DNA of 64,000 nt. Source: Variovorax saccharolyticus (GTDB taxonomy: Bacteria; Pseudomonadota; Gammaproteobacteria; Burkholderiales; Burkholderiaceae_C). The notes below the pieces were generated by a model. That model saw only the letters and a program-made list of their open reading frames with translations. It made no database searches and was not told where the DNA came from. The position numbers and the translations under genes are program-made. The stretch spans positions 248,001-312,000 of the forward strand of contig NZ_JASZYT010000004.1 in assembly GCF_030316765.1 (NCBI RefSeq), written 5' to 3'. Within the stretch, counting starts at the first letter, position 1. Every line of letters starts with the position of its first letter. This document shows, piece by piece, positions 10,696 to 18,758 of this stretch.

Positions 10696-11619
10696 TCAGC
10701 CTTCGCGGGCCCGGTGCAGCGGCAAACCGGGCGCATCGAGGCGCGCGACCAGGATGTTGCCGTGGGTCGAGTCGGTGACATGGAGCGTGCAGCGATCCGC
10801 GCCGCCGAAGGCGACGTTGGTCGTCGACGCCCCGGCCGGCCCGCGCAGCACCACGACCGGCTCGGCGCGCGCGTTGAGCACCCAGACCAGGCCCAGCCCC
10901 GGATTGGCCACGATCACGCGGCCCTGGGCATCGACCGCCAGGCCGTCCGGGCCGCTGGGGCCGTAGGACGTGAAGAACTGGCTCACCTTGGCCACGCTGC
11001 CGTCGGCCAGCAGCGGCACCCGCCAGACGCAGTTGCCGCGCGTCACGGCCAGGTACAGCACCTTCTCGTCGGCCGACAAGGCCACGCCGTTGGGGCTGGG
11101 GATGTTGCCCAGCAGCAGGTCCAGCCGGCCGTCGCGCGTCAGGCGGTACAGGCGGCCGGTCGGGTCGTGCAGGCCGGTCTGGCCCTGGTCGGTGAAGTAG
11201 AGATTGCCGGCGCGGTCGAACACCAGGTCGTTCACGCCCTTGAAGCGCTCGCTGTTGCGTCGCGCCAGAAATGGCGTCGCGCGGCCACTGGCCACGTCCA
11301 GCTGCATCAGGCCGTTCTTGTAGTCGGTGATGAGCAGCGTGTTCGCGTCGAGGAACTTCATGCCGTTGGGCTCGCCGTCGTACTCGGCGACCAGCGTCCA
11401 GGCCCCCTGTGCATCGATGCGGAAGATGCGGCCCCACGGAATGTCGGACACGTAGAGATTGCCGGCGTCGTCGAACACCGGGCCCTCGAGGAATGAATCG
11501 GTGGCCGTGCGACCGCGGTTGGCGTCCGCCCAGTCGCTGCGGCGAGGCCTGCGGAATTCATCGGGCATGGTGCTGAACAGGGTGAGTTCGCACACAGAAG
11601 GCGGTTGAAGGAGAAACAT
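10696..11619 (-). CDS. SMP-30/gluconolactonase-family lactonase
   Basis: A protein of 307 residues with a six-bladed propeller signature: FLEGPVFDDAGNLYVSD near the start, then GEPNGM, KGVNDLVFD, IPSPNGVALS and SGPDGLAVD. The conserved Glu of EGP, Asn of NDLVFD and Asn/Asp of the later blades are the calcium-binding set of sugar-acid lactonases. The ATG at 11619 has GGAG 8 bases upstream; a start at an internal Met (MPDEF) is possible but lacks a ribosome site. It is the last gene of a seven-gene minus-strand run, after an amidohydrolase of the lactone-hydrolase type, so a lactone intermediate in that pathway is plausible. Confidence 0.85.
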   Translation of the reverse strand: MFLLQPPSVCELTLFSTMPDEFRRPRRSDWADANRGRTATDSFLEGPVFDDAGNLYVSDIPWGRIFRIDAQGAWTLVAEYDGEPNGMKFLDANTLLITDYKNGLMQLDVASGRATPFLARRNSERFKGVNDLVFDRAGNLYFTDQGQTGLHDPTGRLYRLTRDGRLDLLLGNIPSPNGVALSADEKVLYLAVTRGNCVWRVPLLADGSVAKVSQFFTSYGPSGPDGLAVDAQGRVIVANPGLGLVWVLNARAEPVVVLRGPAGASTTNVAFGGADRCTLHVTDSTHGNILVARLDAPGLPLHRAREG

Positions 11620-11637
11620 GCGGGCAGCTCCGGGAAC

Positions 11638-12582
11638 TCAGGAAGTGAGGGTCGTGCCGGCCGGCGTTTCGAAGCCGTACAGCCGCTCGGGGTTGTCGAC
11701 CAGGATACGGTGCAGGGCCAAGGCATCGCCTGCACACCATCGGCTCAGCAACTCCACCAGTGCGGCATCGTCGACGGTGCCCGGTGTCTCGGTGGTGTGT
11801 GGCCAGTCGCTGCCCCAGAGCATGCGGGCCGGCGCATGTGCAACCAGCGCCTGCCCCAGCGCCACGGTGTCGGCGTAGCTGGGGCCGCCGACGGCGGAGC
11901 GCATGTACGCGCCCGAGAGCTTGATCCAGGTGCGGCCGTCGTCCAGCAAGTGTCGCAGCAGCGCGAAGGCTTCCGAGGTCACGCCGCGCGCGGGGTCCAG
12001 TCGCGCCATGTGGTCCACCACCAGCGGCGCCGGCAGACTCTTCAGCAGCGCCGCCATGTCCAGCAGCTGCTCCGGGTGCGCGAAGACCTGGATGTGCCAG
12101 CCCAGCCCGGCGACCTTGCCGGCCAGCGTGGCCAGCATGCGCGGCGTCGTCACGCCCCAGGACTGCGGCGTCACGAAATTCACGCGCAGGCCACGCACGC
12201 CGTGCGCGTCCAGCCGCTGCAGTTCGGCATCGGTGACATCTTCTCCCACCACGGCCACGCCGCGCGCGCTGCCACCCATCTGCGCCAGCGCATCGAGCGT
12301 GCAGCGGTTGTCGGTGCCGTAGGTTGACGGCGTGACGACCACCGCGCGCTGCGTGCCCAGACGGGCCTGCAGCTGGCGGTAAGCCTGCACCGGCGCCGAA
12401 GGTGGCTGGCGCTGCCAGTGCGGCGAGGACGCGAAGCGCGTGTCGAAGATGTGCATGTGGCTGTCGCAGGCCAGCGGCGACAGGGCGAAGCCCGGCCTGC
12501 CGAGGCCGGCCGAATGCGGCACCGGCAGCAGGATCGACGGCACCGGCGATGAGCTCGGCGACGGCGCGACAGCGATGTTCAC
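11638..12582 (-). CDS. Amidohydrolase of the 2-pyrone-4,6-dicarboxylate-lactonase type
   Basis: A protein of 314 residues. The metal motif CDSHMHIFD is followed by TPSTYGTDNRCTLDAL, GLRVNFV, LVVDHMAR and GSDWPHT, the landmark order of the LigI (PDC lactonase) branch of the amidohydrolases. The GTG at 12582, just after the stop of the upstream Bug gene, is taken as start; the ribosome site is weak and translation may be coupled. It lies between a Bug receptor and the SMP-30 lactonase. The exact lactone is not predictable, but hydrolysis of a sugar-acid or aromatic lactone fits its neighbours. Confidence 0.82.
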   Translation of the reverse strand: MNIAVAPSPSSSPVPSILLPVPHSAGLGRPGFALSPLACDSHMHIFDTRFASSPHWQRQPPSAPVQAYRQLQARLGTQRAVVVTPSTYGTDNRCTLDALAQMGGSARGVAVVGEDVTDAELQRLDAHGVRGLRVNFVTPQSWGVTTPRMLATLAGKVAGLGWHIQVFAHPEQLLDMAALLKSLPAPLVVDHMARLDPARGVTSEAFALLRHLLDDGRTWIKLSGAYMRSAVGGPSYADTVALGQALVAHAPARMLWGSDWPHTTETPGTVDDAALVELLSRWCAGDALALHRILVDNPERLYGFETPAGTTLTS

Positions 12583-12587
12583 GGTGA

Positions 12588-13559
12588 TCAGTCCAGCTTG
12601 ATGTCGCCCTTTCGGACGACCTCGCCCCACTTGGCGTTTTCCTTCTTGAGGAACTCGGTGAACTCCGCAGCGCTGGAGCCCACCGGCTGGGCACCGAGCT
12701 CCTTCATGCGCTGCAGCACTTCATCGTCCTTCAGCACTTCGGCCAGCGCCTTCTGAAGCTTCTCGGTGATGTCCTTCGGCGTCTTGGCCGGCAGCAGCAT
12801 GCCATTCCACTCGGAGGCCTCGTAGCCGGGCACCACCGTCTCGGCCACGGTGGGCACGTCGGGCAGGCGAGGCGAGCGTTTCGGCGACGTGGCCGCCAGC
12901 GCGCGCAGCTTGCTGGAGGACACCAGCGGGTAGCTGGCGGCGACGGTGGCGAACATGAAGTCCACCTGACCGGCCATCACGTCGGTGATGGCGGGGCCGC
13001 CGCTCTTGTAGGCCACGTGCACCATGTCCAGGCCGAGCTTCTGGCGAAAGAGTTCGGCTGCCAGGCGCTGCACGGTGCCGCTGCCGCCGGAGGCGAAATT
13101 GATCTTGCCCGGATGCGCCTTGGCGGCGGCCACCAGGTCGGGGACTGACTTGTAGGGCGAGTCGGCCTTGGTGATCAGCATGTTGGGCATGGTCAGCACG
13201 AGCGACAGCGGCTGCAGCGCATCGGCCGCATAGGGCATGCGCGGGAACAGATGCGGGTTGATGGCGTAGGGCGTTGCGTCATACAGCACCGTGTAGCCGT
13301 CCGGCGCGGCCTTGGTGGCATAGGCGGCGCCGATGGTGCCGCTGGCGCCGGCGCGGTTGTCCACCACCACGCTGGTGCCCAGCTTCGGGCCCAGCTTGGC
13401 GGCCAGCACGCGGGCCATCGCGTCCGCGGCCCCACCCGGAGCGTAGGGCACGACGAGGGTGATGGGCCGCTCAGGGTATGCGGCATGCGCGGCAACGGCG
13501 GCCATCGCCAGCGTGGCGACGAGGGCTCGGCGGATCGACGAAAGTCTGGAAGAGTCCAC
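12588..13559 (-). CDS. Bug-family TTT substrate-binding protein
   Basis: A protein of 323 residues from a GTG with AGGAG 7 bases upstream. It has a signal peptide (~26 residues, ending AHAA), then ITLVVPYAPGGAAD, VVVDNRAGASG, DGYTVLYD, KINFASGGSGT, HVAYKSGGPA and LPDVPTVAE. It is a periplasmic receptor of the tripartite tricarboxylate family. It is the second Bug gene of the 10696-17427 run, so this pathway owns two receptors (also 16426-17427), perhaps for two related acids. It has no membrane-subunit genes beside it. Confidence 0.92.
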   Translation of the reverse strand: MDSSRLSSIRRALVATLAMAAVAAHAAYPERPITLVVPYAPGGAADAMARVLAAKLGPKLGTSVVVDNRAGASGTIGAAYATKAAPDGYTVLYDATPYAINPHLFPRMPYAADALQPLSLVLTMPNMLITKADSPYKSVPDLVAAAKAHPGKINFASGGSGTVQRLAAELFRQKLGLDMVHVAYKSGGPAITDVMAGQVDFMFATVAASYPLVSSSKLRALAATSPKRSPRLPDVPTVAETVVPGYEASEWNGMLLPAKTPKDITEKLQKALAEVLKDDEVLQRMKELGAQPVGSSAAEFTEFLKKENAKWGEVVRKGDIKLD

Positions 13560-13656
13560 TGAAATCTCCTGGATGGTATGGAAAAGAGACAGCTCGGAAC
13601 GGCTGGCGAGGCCGAGCGCCGCCTGCGGGCTCGCTCGGGAAAGGGGCGGCGACCGC

Positions 13657-14676
13657 TCAGGGCATCAGCGCAAAGCGGTCCCGCTGCGCCAGCGCGCATT
13701 CGTTCATCACCGTCAGCGTGCGCTCGACCGTGGGCAAGCCCACCACGAAGGGATTGGCCGGCGCGCGTGCGTCCTGGCGCAGCTTCGCCAGCTTGGCCTG
13801 CGAGCCATCCACGCGAGAGTGGTTGGACAGCATCACGTCGATGCCCTGGCTGCGGGCGATGCCGGCCATGCGCTGCGCGGAGTCGCTGTAGGCCTCCAGG
13901 CGCGGAATGTCCTTGCCGAAATTGAAGCCCGTGCCGCCCCACAGCAGAACGCGATGCTTCTGGCCCTGCCAGGCCACGTCGAACACCGGCGACAGCGTGC
14001 CCCAGCTGTGACCGGGCGTCAGGTACAGCGTGACGGTGGTGCCGCCCAGCGTGATGCGGTCGCCGTCCTTGACGGAGATGTCCCGCTTGGGCGGCGCACC
14101 CCAGATGGGCGTGGCCAACTCCAGCCGGGTTTCGGTCATCGTCCAGTCCACGTCGCTCATCACCACGCGGGCGCCGTACTTCTGGGCCAGGTAGGGCGCG
14201 CCGCCGTAGTGGTCGCCATGCCCGTGCGAGACGATGATGTAGCGGATGCGCGCCGGATCCAGCCCCTGCTTGCGCAGCCCGCCTTCGATGAGCGCGGCCG
14301 CTTCCGCCGGGTTGTTCAGCGCATCGATGAGGATGATGCCCTCGGACGTGTCGATGGCCCAGGCACTGGCCCAGTCGCCGCCGACGAAGTACAGCTTGTC
14401 GAAGGCCTGGCCGGGCGGCGGTGCCGGCTTGTTGATCAGCGCGAGCAGCCCCCTGTCCATGTCCTCTTGCCCCGCACGCGTGGCCGGGGCCGCCTTGCAG
14501 AGGGTGAGCACCTCGCCCAGGTCGGTGCCAGCCGCCTTCGTGGCCGCCTGCACGTGCGCGGCGACGGTGGCCTCGGAAGGCGCGGCCGCCGGGTTCGGCG
14601 TGCCGGCGCAGCCCCACAGGCCGGCAACACTGGCCAGGAGGCACAGTCCGAAGCTGCGTTGCGTAGGGGAAGTCAT
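13657..14676 (-). CDS. MBL-fold metallo-hydrolase lipoprotein (subclass B3 beta-lactamase-like)
   Basis: A protein of 339 residues with a lipobox (LWGC, Cys23). The metallo-beta-lactamase fold shows SHGHGDH (zinc ligands HxHxDH), TPGHSWGT and LSNHS, the His116/118/Asp120/His121/His196/His263 pattern of subclass B3 and its relatives. FVGGDWASAWAID before it resembles the B3 N-terminal strand. The context is catabolic (between a D-2-hydroxyacid dehydrogenase and a Bug receptor), so a lactone or thioester hydrolase is as likely as a beta-lactamase. GGAG precedes the ATG at 14676. Confidence 0.83.
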   Translation of the reverse strand: MTSPTQRSFGLCLLASVAGLWGCAGTPNPAAAPSEATVAAHVQAATKAAGTDLGEVLTLCKAAPATRAGQEDMDRGLLALINKPAPPPGQAFDKLYFVGGDWASAWAIDTSEGIILIDALNNPAEAAALIEGGLRKQGLDPARIRYIIVSHGHGDHYGGAPYLAQKYGARVVMSDVDWTMTETRLELATPIWGAPPKRDISVKDGDRITLGGTTVTLYLTPGHSWGTLSPVFDVAWQGQKHRVLLWGGTGFNFGKDIPRLEAYSDSAQRMAGIARSQGIDVMLSNHSRVDGSQAKLAKLRQDARAPANPFVVGLPTVERTLTVMNECALAQRDRFALMP

Positions 14677-14708
14677 GAGCTTGTCTCCATTCCTGCCTGA
14701 TGGCTGCG

Positions 14709-15623
14709 TCAGGCGCGCGCCAGCACGTCGAGCACGTTGCGGGCGGCGGCGACGCCCATGTTGACGTAGGCATCGCTGGTGACGCCGCCGATGTGTGGAC
14801 TCAGCACGAAGCCTTTTTCGCCCTGGAAAGGATGGCCGGCCGCCATCGGCTCGACCGCGAAGCTGTCCAGGCCCGCGCTCGCCACCTGCCCCGAGCGCAC
14901 CGCCGACAGCAGCGCCTGCTCGTCGACCAGGCCACCGCGCGCGGTGTTCACGAGGATCAGGCCGCGCTTGCATCGCGCGAGCGTCGCGGCGTCGACCAGC
15001 CGGGCGTTGGCCTCGGTCAGCGGGCAATGCAGCGAGATCGCATCCGACTCGCGCCAGATCGTCTCCAGATCGACGCTGGCGATGTAGTCCGGCAGGTTCT
15101 GCGCATAGGGATCGAAGCCGATCACGCGCATGCCCAGCGCGTCGGCCATCCGCGCGAAGCGCAGGCCGATGGCACCCAGCCCGATCAGCCCGATCGTGCG
15201 GCCGGCCAGCTCGACGCTCTTGTGCGTGGCCTTGTCCCAGTGGCCGGCGTGCATGCGCGCGTCGAGCGCGACCACCGACTTCGCGCAGGCCAGCAGCAGC
15301 GCCAGGGCCTGCTCGGCCACCGCCGCGGCATTGGCGCCGACGGCGGCCACGACATCGATGCCGCGCGCCCGGGCGGCGGTCTTGTCGATCGTGTCGGTGC
15401 CGCTGCCGTGCTTGGAGACCACCTTCAGCGCCGGCGCGGCATCCATCGCGGCCGCGCCCACCTTGCTGTAGCGCACGATGATGGCGACGGGGTTGTGCTT
15501 GCCGCTCAGCGCCACGATGTCGTCCTCGGTCGGCGTCTTGCCGGCGAAGATCACCTCGTGGTCCTTCAGCAGTGCGAGGGCTTGCGGCGCGAGGTCGGCG
15601 CCGGTGACGAGGACCGCGCTCAC
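14709..15623 (-). CDS. D-2-hydroxyacid dehydrogenase (phosphoglycerate dehydrogenase-like)
   Basis: A protein of 304 residues. The NAD-binding motif is in GLIGLGAIGLRFA, the catalytic Arg in NTARGGLVDE, the Glu in LDSFAVEP and the His in SPHIGG. These proteins interconvert a 2-oxo acid and its D-2-hydroxy acid with NAD(P)H. The GTG start overlaps the stop of the RraA gene (GTGA), which indicates translational coupling and a joint role: a pyruvate- or oxo-acid-releasing aldolase followed by a hydroxyacid dehydrogenase. It lacks the C-terminal ACT domain of biosynthetic SerA. Confidence 0.88.
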   Translation of the reverse strand: MSAVLVTGADLAPQALALLKDHEVIFAGKTPTEDDIVALSGKHNPVAIIVRYSKVGAAAMDAAPALKVVSKHGSGTDTIDKTAARARGIDVVAAVGANAAAVAEQALALLLACAKSVVALDARMHAGHWDKATHKSVELAGRTIGLIGLGAIGLRFARMADALGMRVIGFDPYAQNLPDYIASVDLETIWRESDAISLHCPLTEANARLVDAATLARCKRGLILVNTARGGLVDEQALLSAVRSGQVASAGLDSFAVEPMAAGHPFQGEKGFVLSPHIGGVTSDAYVNMGVAAARNVLDVLARA

Positions 15624-16312
15624 AGCGTCTCTCCTTCCTTCAGCACGCCGGCGCTGCGCAGGGCGGCATCGAGCCACTTGGCCGCCGTGTCGCCGGTCTT
15701 GATGGCGGCGATGCGCGCCGCCTCGTCCCTGACCTTCTTCGCGGCCAGCGGCAGCAGCGCCTCGATCTTCTCGCGCTCGACCACCACCACGCCGTCGCCG
15801 TCGCCGATCACGAAATCGCCGGGGTGCACCGTGACGCCGCCGATCGACACCGGGTGGCCGATGCGCCCGCCGATGTTCTTGGTCGGCCCGTTCGGGTTGG
15901 TGCCGACCGAGAACACCGGGTAGTCCATCTCGTCGATCTCGAGGCTGTCGCGGCAGGCCCCGTCCATCACGACACCGGCGATGCCCAGCTGCTTGCACGC
16001 GGTCATCATGATGGTGCCCATCAAGGCCGAGGTCTGGTCGCCCTTGCCGTCGATCACCAGCACATCGCCGGGCTTCGCCATGGCGATGGCGGCATGGATC
16101 ATCAGGTTGTCGCCGGGCCGCACCTCGACCGTGAGCGCCGTGCCCGCCAGCTTCATGCGCGGCCTCAGCGCCTTGATGCGGCCGTCGAGCGCGCCGCGTC
16201 GGCCGGCCACGTCGGCCAGGATCGCCGGCTGCAGCTCGGCGGCCTGGGCCACGATATGCGAGGGGACGCGTTCGAAATCGCGAATGATGTCGGGCAGAGC
16301 GGAGGAGGACAT
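15620..16312 (-). CDS. RraA-family aldolase/hydratase
   Basis: A protein of 230 residues, longer than the RraA copy at 4613-5095. It has the glycine-rich RPGDNLMIHAAI, VLVIDGKGD, GVVMDGACRD (the R-D metal/substrate pair) and VIGDGDGVVVV near the end, all typical of the 4-carboxy-4-hydroxy-2-oxoadipate aldolase side of the family. It is coupled to the following D-2-hydroxyacid dehydrogenase by a 4-base overlap and lies 113 bases after a Bug receptor. A pyruvate-type aldolase is the best call; the substrate is unknown. Confidence 0.87.
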   Translation of the reverse strand: MSSSALPDIIRDFERVPSHIVAQAAELQPAILADVAGRRGALDGRIKALRPRMKLAGTALTVEVRPGDNLMIHAAIAMAKPGDVLVIDGKGDQTSALMGTIMMTACKQLGIAGVVMDGACRDSLEIDEMDYPVFSVGTNPNGPTKNIGGRIGHPVSIGGVTVHPGDFVIGDGDGVVVVEREKIEALLPLAAKKVRDEAARIAAIKTGDTAAKWLDAALRSAGVLKEGETL

Positions 16313-16425
16313 GGGCTTCTTTCGTTGAGTGGAGGCGGGAGGCGGGCATGGCTGCGCCGGGCCGAGGCCGGTGCGGTCACCGGCCTGGCCTTCAGCGTTT
16401 CGTCAGGCTTGGGGGAATTGGAGAG

Positions 16426-17427
16426 TCAGTCGACCTTGGCGCCGGATTCCTTGACGACCTGGCCCCATCGGACGATGTCGCTCCGGATCAGTGCACCGAA
16501 CTGCTCCGGCGTGCCGCCGAGCACGTCGGCGCCCTGGCTCGCGAGCTTCTTCTTCACCTCGGGATCCTGGAGCGCCTTGTTGAACGCCGCGTTGAGCTTG
16601 GCGATCACATCCTTGGGCATGCCGTCCGGGCCGGCGATGCCGAACCAGGTCACGGCCTCGAAGCCCTTGTAGCCGGACTCGGCGACGGTGGGCACCGACG
16701 GCAGGTCGGCCGTGCGCTTGGGCGAGGTGACGGCGATGGCGCGCATCTTGCCGTTCTTGATGTAGCCGATCAGCGTCGGCACCGACGACATGTACATCTG
16801 GATCTGGCCGCCGATCAGGTCGGTCGAGCCCTGCGCGGCGCCCTTGTAGGGCACGTGCGTGAACCTGACGCCGGAGGTCTTCTGGAACAGCTCGGTCGCC
16901 AGGTGCGCCACCGTGCCGCTCCCCGAGCTCGCGTAGTTGAGCGTCTCGGGCTTGGCCTTGGCGGCGGCCACCACGTCGGCGAGCGACTTGTAGGGCGAGT
17001 CGGCGGCGACCACCAGCGCCAGCGGGGCGCTGGCCACCAGCACCACCGGCGCCAGGTCCTTCTCGGGGCTGTAGGGCAGCTTGGCGTAGAGCGTCGGGTT
17101 GATCGCCAGGTTGCTGGTCTGCCCCAGCACCAGCGTGTAGCCGTCGGGCGTTGCCTTGGCCGCCGCGTCGACGCCCAGATTGCCGCCCGAGCCGGGCTTG
17201 TTGTCGATGATGATCGACCAGCCGTTCGAGGTGGCGACCTTGTTGGCCACTTCACGCGCGATGAGGTCGGTGCCGCCGCCCGCGGGGAAAGGCACGATCA
17301 GCTTGATCGGCCGCCACGGGTAGGCCTGCGCAAGGGCGGAGCCGGCCATGAGGCTGGCGCCGGCGGCGACGAGGGTGGCGGCGATGGCGAGGCGGCGCGA
17401 GGCGCCGCCGGCGTGGAAGAGGTTCAT
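16426..17427 (-). CDS. Bug-family TTT substrate-binding protein
   Basis: A protein of 333 residues, starting at the ATG at 17427 (MNLFHAGG) with GGAG 9 bases upstream. The signal peptide ends ALAQ at about residue 33. Typical motifs are IKLIVPFPAGGGTD, IIDNKPGSGGN, DGYTLVLGQ, LNYASSGSGT, HVPYKGAAQ and LPSVPTVAE. It is the first structural gene of the seven-gene minus-strand run and lies 134 bases after the LysR stop, so its own promoter is probably in that gap. It has no TctA/TctB partner nearby. Confidence 0.92.
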   Translation of the reverse strand: MNLFHAGGASRRLAIAATLVAAGASLMAGSALAQAYPWRPIKLIVPFPAGGGTDLIAREVANKVATSNGWSIIIDNKPGSGGNLGVDAAAKATPDGYTLVLGQTSNLAINPTLYAKLPYSPEKDLAPVVLVASAPLALVVAADSPYKSLADVVAAAKAKPETLNYASSGSGTVAHLATELFQKTSGVRFTHVPYKGAAQGSTDLIGGQIQMYMSSVPTLIGYIKNGKMRAIAVTSPKRTADLPSVPTVAESGYKGFEAVTWFGIAGPDGMPKDVIAKLNAAFNKALQDPEVKKKLASQGADVLGGTPEQFGALIRSDIVRWGQVVKESGAKVD

Positions 17428-17561
17428 TCGGCTTGTCTCCAGTGTGGGGAACTGCCCGCTCCGAAAAGGAGACGGTGCGTTCACTGGGGTCAAGTATTCG
17501 CGGCCGGGGACCTGGCGTCCAATCGATTATTTATTGCAATTCATAGATTCGACTTGGGGTA

Positions 17562-18461
17562 TCAGGCGATCGATGCCTTGGCGTAGCGGGCCAGCAATTC
17601 GATCAGCCGCTCGGCGGCAGGCGATACGTAGCCGTTCTCGCGGTAGGTCACCACCATCCGCCGGCGCATCGTGGTGCCTTTCACCTTGACCTCTCGCAGC
17701 GAGGCGCCGGAGCGTCCGGCCTGCAGGTGGAGCCTGGAGATGAAGCTGAGCAATCCGGTCTCGCCGATCAAGGCGGGCAGCATCAGCAGCATCGTGCTCT
17801 CGACCTGCACGACCGGCCGCGGCAGGTGCTGTCGATCGAAAGTCTGGTCGAGCCAGTCGCGCGTCGGGGCGCCGGGCGGTTGCAGCACCCATCGGTACGC
17901 CGCCAGGTCCTTGAGGGTGGGCCTGGGCTTGCCGAAGATCTCGTGCGTCTCGGCCGCGGCGACCACGATCTGGTCTTCCGCCAGCGGGTGAGAGGTGAAC
18001 CCGGCTTCGCCGGTGCCTTCGGTTCCGACCATCAGGTCGATGGCGCCGGCGCGCAGCATGGGTTTCAGCACGTCGACCAGCGCGACCGTGGTCTGCAGCG
18101 TGATGCCGGGCGCTTCGCGGATCAGGTCGCGCGCCGCGGGCGGCAGCAGGAACTGCGCCGCGGTGGGCACGATGCCGACCTTGACGTGACCGCTCAGGCC
18201 GCGGCCGATGTCGCCGATCTCGCGCCGTGCGCTCTCCACGTCGAAGCGTGTGCGCTGCGCCCACTTGAGCAGGGCGTGACCCGCGGCGGTCAGGCGAATG
18301 CCTCGGCCGCTGCGTTCGAACAACGACGCGCCGCACGCCTCCTCGAGCCGGTGGATGCAACTCGTCAGCGCCGGCTGGGTGCGATGCAGCCGCTCCGACG
18401 CACGCCCCATGTGCTCGAGTTCGGCGATGACTTCGAAATACTGCAGGTCGCGCAGATCCAA
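17562..18461 (-). CDS. LysR-family transcriptional regulator
   Basis: A protein of 299 residues if translated from the TTG at 18461, which has GGAGA 7 bases upstream and gives the usual family start (LDLRDLQYFEVIAE). Longer readings would run 32 residues further into the porin promoter region. The HTH covers GRASERLHRTQPALTSCIHRLEE. The effector-binding domain follows from about residue 90. It stands at the head of the 10696-17427 operon and is divergent from the porin gene, and may control both. Confidence 0.87.
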   Translation of the reverse strand: MDLRDLQYFEVIAELEHMGRASERLHRTQPALTSCIHRLEEACGASLFERSGRGIRLTAAGHALLKWAQRTRFDVESARREIGDIGRGLSGHVKVGIVPTAAQFLLPPAARDLIREAPGITLQTTVALVDVLKPMLRAGAIDLMVGTEGTGEAGFTSHPLAEDQIVVAAAETHEIFGKPRPTLKDLAAYRWVLQPPGAPTRDWLDQTFDRQHLPRPVVQVESTMLLMLPALIGETGLLSFISRLHLQAGRSGASLREVKVKGTTMRRRMVVTYRENGYVSPAAERLIELLARYAKASIA

Positions 18462-18758
18462 GATTTTTCTCCGTGATGGGAGGCAGGTGGCGCGGCCCGG
18501 GCTCCAGGAAGGTTGGCGGAAAGTATCACAAGCCATCTCCTTGTAGCGAGCTGACAACGAATGCGGCGCACAGCAGGCGATCTTGCATAGGTTTGGCTCG
18601 ATGTTGCATACCCACTTTGAAGGCGGCCTGAGCGCTCGAATGCAATAGCGACAGCTTCCCGAAAGGAGGTTGGCCCGGGGTCCGGTGGGAGCACGAAGTG
18701 CCCGTCACGGTGAGTCCGTCGCACCGGTGCCCTATGTTTAACCTTGGAGAAACTTGCA
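18462..18758. promoter_or_regulatory. Divergent LysR/porin control region
   Basis: About 297 bases without a gene. Two copies of TTGCATA lie at 18583-18589 and 18604-18610, 21 bases apart (two helical turns), which suits a regulator dimer or tetramer binding one face of the DNA. GGAGA lies 9 bases before the porin ATG. An AGGAGG-like run near 18664-18670 has no start codon after it and is probably chance. No clear -35/-10 pair could be fixed. Confidence 0.4.

Noticed and set aside
18664..18670. AGGAGG run upstream of the porin
   Set aside because: No start codon within reach and no open frame; the porin has its own GGAGA.
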